Origin: Pseudomonadota bacterium
Lineage (GTDB): Bacteria; Myxococcota; Polyangia; Polyangiales; Polyangiaceae
Direction of reading: 5' to 3'
Length of the DNA stretch: 10,282 nucleotides
Assembly: GCA_023419055.1 (NCBI GenBank)
Contig: JAEZYO010000510.1
Coordinates: 1-10,282, forward strand
This document shows positions 6,757 to 10,282 of this stretch, piece after piece; the stretch's first letter is position 1, and each line of letters opens with the position of its first letter. The notes under the pieces were generated by a model. That model had not been told where the DNA came from, searched no databases, and saw only the letters and a program-made list of their open reading frames with translations. The translations under genes and the position numbers were made by a program.

Positions 6757-7242
6757 ATGAGCTCGAGCGCCAGCGCGTCGGAGCACGATTTGCCGGAAGC
6801 TCCAAGCCTGAGCGTCTCGGCGGTCGAGCGCTTCGACGTGAAGCCGGACGCCGCAAACCACTTCGCCTGGATCCGTACCCGGCTCGCGCTCGAACGCACG
6901 ATGATGGCCTGGCTCCGCACGGCGATCGCGCTCATCGGCTTCGGGTTCACCATTTTTCAGGTCATGCAGCACCTGAACCAGATGACGGGCGTGAAAGCAC
7001 CGCAGGTACCCGAGGCGCCGCGCTATCTCTGCCTGGCGATGATCGGGGCCGGCGTCATCGCCTGCGTGATCGCCATCAGCGAATACCGGTTCGCCGTGCG
7101 CTACCTCTTCGCCGGAGAGTTCAGGGCAGTCGCGGGCATGGACACCGGGAAGCCTCGAGCGTCCGTGGTCCAGCCGCTCGCGGTGCTCCTCCTGTTCGTG
7201 GGGGTATTCGCGTTCCTGGCCGTCCTGCTGCGCGCTTCTTGA
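6757..7242 (+). CDS. DUF202/YidH-family membrane protein
   Basis: 161 aa. The DUF202 signature is clear at 40-55: RTRLALERTMMAWLRT, leading straight into the first transmembrane helix (about 52-70). Two more helices follow at about 89-108 and 136-158, giving the usual three-helix YidH layout. The 35-residue Ser/Ala/Glu-rich head is likely cytosolic and disordered. Function is unknown for the family; no catalytic residues are evident. An in-frame ATG at 6721 would add 12 residues (MVRPSLARYDPC) but has no better ribosome-binding site and would place the TACGAT box inside the gene, so 6757 is preferred. It is divergent from ygjV (116 bp apart) and its stop is two bases from the convergent DUF4139 gene. 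Confidence 0.85.
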   Translation: MSSSASASEHDLPEAPSLSVSAVERFDVKPDAANHFAWIRTRLALERTMMAWLRTAIALIGFGFTIFQVMQHLNQMTGVKAPQVPEAPRYLCLAMIGAGVIACVIAISEYRFAVRYLFAGEFRAVAGMDTGKPRASVVQPLAVLLLFVGVFAFLAVLLRAS

Positions 7243-7247
7243 GCTCA
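7240..7247. repeat. 8-bp palindrome holding both convergent stop codons
   Basis: TGAGCTCA contains the plus-strand TGA of the DUF202 gene (7240-7242) and the minus-strand TGA of the DUF4139 gene (7245-7247), leaving a two-base gap. It parallels the arrangement at 1333-1344. There is no room for an intrinsic terminator. Confidence 0.65.
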
Positions 7248-9245
7248 GCGAGGCGGCAGCGGCGCCAAGAGCTTGAGCTCGCGGACCGCGTCGCGGAAGC
7301 GCACCTCTTGCTCGTTCACGACCATTCGCACCTCGACCAGGCGCTTGGTGAGCTGATCGAGACGGGTCTGAATCTCGCCGAGGCGCTTGGTGAGCTTGGC
7401 TCGAAGATCAGCGGCCTGATTGTTCTTCTCGATGGCTTGCAGCGAGAGACGGGTCTCTCGCGAGGCCTTCTCGAGCTCCGCCTGTTCGGCCTCGAGCTTG
7501 GTCTGCTCGTTGCCGGCCGTGTCGAGCTTCTCCCGAATCTTCCAAGCCTCTCTCAGCTTGCCGGACAGAGCGCGGTCGGCGCGCGGGTCCTTCAAGTAGG
7601 CCTGCACCGCGTCGTCCGCGAGCGGGCTCAGCCAATTGACGTGCTGCTGGACCGCGACGCGCTCGTCCACGGTAAGCTCGGTCTTGCCTCGAGGCTTCAC
7701 TTCCACGGGTACGAGCGCGAGGCCGGTGCCGACGTTGTCTTCGGTGCCGGGCGGTTGTCCGTACAGGCGTGACCCGGCGATGCGCGGGTGCCTCACGACC
7801 ACCTTCGCCTGCTGATCAGTGCCGTTCTTGATGCGATAGATGGTCTGCGAGACGCTGTCGCGCTCGATCATGAGCTCACCTGCCTCGATCTTGAAGAGGC
7901 GCGAGCCGAGCTGGTTGTACTTGCGCTCGCTCTCGACCGCGAGGCCTCGCTCGAGCGAGAACGGCACCGTCGCCGTGCCGCGCGGCGGAAGTGGGTCGAG
8001 CAGACCTTGCCCGAGGAAAGCACCCTTCTCGAAGACCGCGATCGGGCCACGCTCGAAGAGACCCTTGGTCTCGTTCGTGAAGCGCACGACGCGGAACGGG
8101 TGTGACGAAGAGTCAGGCACGCCCCCGTCCGGCGCGAACAAGAACACCGCCTCTCCTTTGACGCGCCGGCTGAGGAGCAGCACCATGGTGGCGCTCTCGT
8201 CGGGGACCGTGATTTTCCCTGGCAGCTCGTAGCGCGTCGTGCCGGCTTCGACGGCGACGGCCGCGAGCGCGCTCATGCGACGCGGCGGGCTCACCGACTG
8301 TCGCGGCCCCTGATCCTTCTTCGCCTCCGCGGCCTTCTTGGGCGCGGGAGCTCCGGGCGCTGGGGGCGGAGGCGCGGCGGTCGCCGGGGGCATGGGCGCC
8401 GAGGCGGGGCGGGCTCGACCAACTCCACTCCCGGATCCAGCGCGACGTGACGGAGCTTTCTCCATCGCGTCCTCCTCGAAGGAGTAGCCGTAGCCTTCGT
8501 CCACCGCTTCCTCCGGCGCTTCGGGTTCGGGTGCCACTCCGCCGACTCGATCGACCTCCGCCTCGCGCTCCTCCAGGGAGGTCAAACCTCCCGGTACCGC
8601 GGCGATCACCTCACCGGTGTCGGTCACGACGGGGCGATCCGGGAGCACGGGGTCGCCCAACGTGGATTCGAAGGCCAGCGGAGCGCCCGCGACGAGCGAG
8701 AGCTCGACGTCTTTCCAGTCTTCACCCGAAAGGTTTTGAACGATGCCCCAAGACTGGAGCTCCACCTGCCCGCCCGGGTGAACGACGACGCGATACGAAG
8801 GACGCCAGACCGGCGTCGCCGCCACGTAGCCGATGGCGAGGTCGTGATCCTTCCCGTCGAGGCGAACCGTGACCTCCCTCAGCTTGCGGCGCGCGTTTCT
8901 CGGCTCGGGTTCCTTCCAAGCGTCGAGCATGCCCACGAACTCGGCGCTGGGCGCGTTCGGGTCCACGTCTTCTTCCACCTCGATCGGGAACGAAGCGGAG
9001 CGCACCGAGCTCCCCCCGCGCTCGACGATCGCGAGCGTCGCGAGGAAATCGCCGACCATGCGCGGACGCATCTTGAACGTGACCTGGTCCGTGTCGACGC
9101 GACCGCCGCGCTCGAAGTAGCCGACGCCGTTCCGGTACACGACCACTCGGCGGAGCGGCAGCTGATCGGTGGTGATGTTGGGGCCCCGCGCACACCCGAT
9201 GAGGAGCCCGAAGCAAAGCGCGGAGAGGCCAAGCGCACGCGTCAT
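7245..9245 (-). CDS. DUF4139 (MuiA-like) lipoprotein with split domain and C-terminal coiled coil
   Basis: 666 aa. The signal MTRALGLSALCFGLLIGC ends in a lipobox with Cys18 as the acylation site, so the protein is membrane-anchored and exported. Residues 30-50 (LPLRRVVVYRNGVGYFERGGRV) are the opening strand pair typical of MuiA-like proteins. GYVAATPVWRPSYRVVV (139-155) and GEDWKDVELSLVAGAP (174-189) begin DUF4139. A ~140-residue low-complexity insert follows (~195-335: acidic, then Ala/Pro-rich with PPPP and Lys-rich). The beta domain resumes at RYELPGKITVPD through FLGQGLLDPLPPRGTATVPFSL. Residues ~560-655 are Lys/Glu/Leu-rich and heptad-like, probably coiled coil. The start ATG has AAGGTG about eight bases upstream. 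Function is unknown; the family is linked by name only to mucoidy control. No operon partner is visible. Confidence 0.85.
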   Translation of the reverse strand: MTRALGLSALCFGLLIGCARGPNITTDQLPLRRVVVYRNGVGYFERGGRVDTDQVTFKMRPRMVGDFLATLAIVERGGSSVRSASFPIEVEEDVDPNAPSAEFVGMLDAWKEPEPRNARRKLREVTVRLDGKDHDLAIGYVAATPVWRPSYRVVVHPGGQVELQSWGIVQNLSGEDWKDVELSLVAGAPLAFESTLGDPVLPDRPVVTDTGEVIAAVPGGLTSLEEREAEVDRVGGVAPEPEAPEEAVDEGYGYSFEEDAMEKAPSRRAGSGSGVGRARPASAPMPPATAAPPPPAPGAPAPKKAAEAKKDQGPRQSVSPPRRMSALAAVAVEAGTTRYELPGKITVPDESATMVLLLSRRVKGEAVFLFAPDGGVPDSSSHPFRVVRFTNETKGLFERGPIAVFEKGAFLGQGLLDPLPPRGTATVPFSLERGLAVESERKYNQLGSRLFKIEAGELMIERDSVSQTIYRIKNGTDQQAKVVVRHPRIAGSRLYGQPPGTEDNVGTGLALVPVEVKPRGKTELTVDERVAVQQHVNWLSPLADDAVQAYLKDPRADRALSGKLREAWKIREKLDTAGNEQTKLEAEQAELEKASRETRLSLQAIEKNNQAADLRAKLTKRLGEIQTRLDQLTKRLVEVRMVVNEQEVRFRDAVRELKLLAPLPPR

Positions 9246-9325
9246 GGGCTCGGCACCTTACACGCCCCGAACGCCGAGGAATATGGCCAGACATTCAATC
9301 TTCCCCCGGGGTCGTCAACTGGCGT

Positions 9326-9331
9326 TATGCT
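9326..9331 (+). promoter_or_regulatory. -10-like box just upstream of the gene at 9340
   Basis: TATGCT matches the -10 consensus at T1, A2, T3 and T6 and lies eight bases before the GTG at 9340, which has no Shine-Dalgarno. This suggests a leaderless or near-leaderless mRNA. The 94-bp gap 9246-9339 is noticeably more AT-rich than the genes and must carry both divergent promoters. Confidence 0.4.
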
Positions 9332-9339
9332 CCGGCCTA

Positions 9340-10282
9340 GTGACCGCAGCCGCGCCGCCCAAGCCACCGCCCCCGCCGCCCCCGCGCCGCCCGCCCGCTC
9401 CCTCTGCCGGCAGCAAGAGCACCGTGCCGCCGCAACCCATGACGCAGGGTCAGAAGGAGGCGCTCACCGTGCAAGCGCTCGGGCTGCTCAACGAGCAGAT
9501 CCAGGCGCGGATCGTCCACTACAAGGGCGAGCTCGAGACCAACGCCGAGCTCGACGCCATCACCGCTCAGGTCGTCGCTCAGTTGAAGGCCATGCAGGCC
9601 TCCGTGAGCGGACCGCTGAACAAGCAGACCCCGGAGCAAATCGAGGCAGCTCAGGTGAAGGGGCTCGGCCAGCTCCTGCACAAGGTGTTCACCACCGAGT
9701 CGCAGTTCACCTCGCGCATCTTGAAACCGCTCGGGCGCCGGATCGCGAAGCTGTTCTTCGAGAGCGAGCTCCACGAAAAGTCCAAGGGCGACAAGGAAAA
9801 GACCATCTTTCACGCCGAGCAAGGCGTGTTCTACCTGCTCCAGCGCTACCGAAATCGCTTGCGCGCCGAGCTCGAGGGCTTCGAGTTCGCGAGCGAGGAG
9901 ATCAAGGACAGCTCGGTCGCGATGCTCGCCAAGATCGAGCGCGACCTCCAGGTGGCGTTTCTCTCGCGAAGATCGCCCGAGCTCAATCAGGTGATGACCT
10001 TGTTCGCGGCCGTGGTGTCCGAGTTCTTGCAGAAGCACCTGCCGCCCAGGCTCGATCAGATGGCAAAGCTCGTGATCCGCTCCTCGGGCTCGGCCAGGCG
10101 CGCGAACAGCGTGCCTTACAAGGTGCTCGTCGACGCGTTCGGCGAGTTCCGCGCCGAGTGGGAGCGCGTCTTCATGCAGCAGATGGTGAACTACTGCGGT
10201 GACGAGCTGCTCGCGCGGCTCACGGAAGCCGAGTTCCACGACGAAACGGTGAAGTTCTTCAGCGACCCGCACGTCTTCAGCC
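9340..10282 (+). CDS. Proline-headed, mostly helical protein of unknown family (3' end outside window)
   Basis: About 314 residues are visible and the frame is open to the window end. I do not recognise the family. Residues 5-33 are a Pro-rich disordered head with seven consecutive prolines (9-15). From ~34 on the sequence is charged, amphipathic and predicted helical by eye (QKEALTVQALGLLNEQIQARIVHYKGELE; HAEQGVFYLLQRYRNRLRAELEGFEFASEEI; LDQMAKLVIRS; FGEFRAEWERVFMQQMVNYCGDELLARL). No signal peptide, membrane segment or metal-binding cluster is seen; it is probably cytoplasmic. Start: GTG 9340 is chosen because the stretch from the in-frame ATG at 9283 uses rare codons for this genome (AGA, TCA, TTA, CTA) and looks non-coding. 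A third option is ATG 9439, which would drop the Pro-rich head. Strong GC third-position bias supports coding. Confidence 0.75.
   Translation, partial: MTAAAPPKPPPPPPPRRPPAPSAGSKSTVPPQPMTQGQKEALTVQALGLLNEQIQARIVHYKGELETNAELDAITAQVVAQLKAMQASVSGPLNKQTPEQIEAAQVKGLGQLLHKVFTTESQFTSRILKPLGRRIAKLFFESELHEKSKGDKEKTIFHAEQGVFYLLQRYRNRLRAELEGFEFASEEIKDSSVAMLAKIERDLQVAFLSRRSPELNQVMTLFAAVVSEFLQKHLPPRLDQMAKLVIRSSGSARRANSVPYKVLVDAFGEFRAEWERVFMQQMVNYCGDELLARLTEAEFHDETVKFFSDPHVFS

Noticed and set aside
9283..9339. Upstream in-frame ATG for the last gene
   Set aside because: The 19 added codons include AGA, TCA, TTA and CTA, rare in this genome, and the GAGG lies only three bases from the ATG.
8736..10202. Long plus-strand open frame spanning the DUF4139 start and the first part of the last gene
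   Set aside because: It crosses a divergent promoter region and has no family features; both overlapped frames show better coding signals.
9337..10272. Long minus-strand open frame opposite the unknown gene
   Set aside because: Leu/Glu/Arg/His-rich mirror of the plus frame. The plus frame has a coherent Pro-rich head then helical sequence and GC-rich third positions. Since the plus gene is itself of unknown family, this is the least certain of the shadows.
1..10282. tRNA, rRNA, riboswitch, CRISPR, insertion sequence or attachment site
   Set aside because: Read for cloverleaf-like segments, spaced repeats, terminal inverted repeats and transposase motifs; none was found. All gaps are under 150 bp.

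Overview
The window is GC-rich, gene-dense DNA. It looks like a chromosomal segment from a delta-proteobacterial lineage, most likely Myxococcota of the Polyangiales/Sorangiineae kind. That placement is an inference from codon bias, Pro/Ala-rich linkers, a Cys-rich-repeat lipoprotein and the gene families present; there is no rRNA or other phylogenetic marker. I see no insertion sequence, integrase, phage gene, CRISPR array or tRNA, and base use is even throughout, so this reads as ordinary core-type chromosome.

Layout. Positions 1-110 hold the last 35 codons of a small membrane protein resembling the C-terminus of FliQ/SctS of type III export systems. Its stop overlaps (ATGA) the start of an EpmA-like class II aminoacyl-tRNA-synthetase paralogue (107-1336, EF-P lysine ligase family), which carries an extra N-terminal OB-like region. 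Convergent to it is a large lipoprotein (1341-3797, minus) with four Cys-rich repeats and a C-terminal alpha/beta-hydrolase resembling VolA/Pla-1 lipases. Next comes a compact minus-strand operon, read from 6043 down to 3938: bolA, grxD, surE, apt. Upstream of it is a YgjV-family membrane protein (6080-6640, minus), divergent from a DUF202/YidH-type membrane protein (6757-7242, plus). The DUF202 gene converges on a DUF4139 lipoprotein (7245-9245, minus), which is divergent from a proline-headed protein of unknown family (from 9340, plus) that runs off the window.

How the genes relate. BolA and CGFS glutaredoxin are established partners in [2Fe-2S] handling, and here they are translationally coupled. 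SurE and Apt both act on nucleotides (dephosphorylation and adenine salvage). Both convergent gene pairs end within 2-4 bp of each other in palindromes that contain both TGA stops, so no normal terminator separates them. Two plus-strand genes (6757, 9340) lack a Shine-Dalgarno sequence and have a similar TANNNT box just upstream of the start, which suggests leaderless mRNAs. No wholly new system is evident. The items most worth a second look are the OB-extended EpmA coupled to an export-apparatus gene, the polyproline start of the last gene, the Cys-repeat lipase, and the rearranged DUF4139 lipoprotein.
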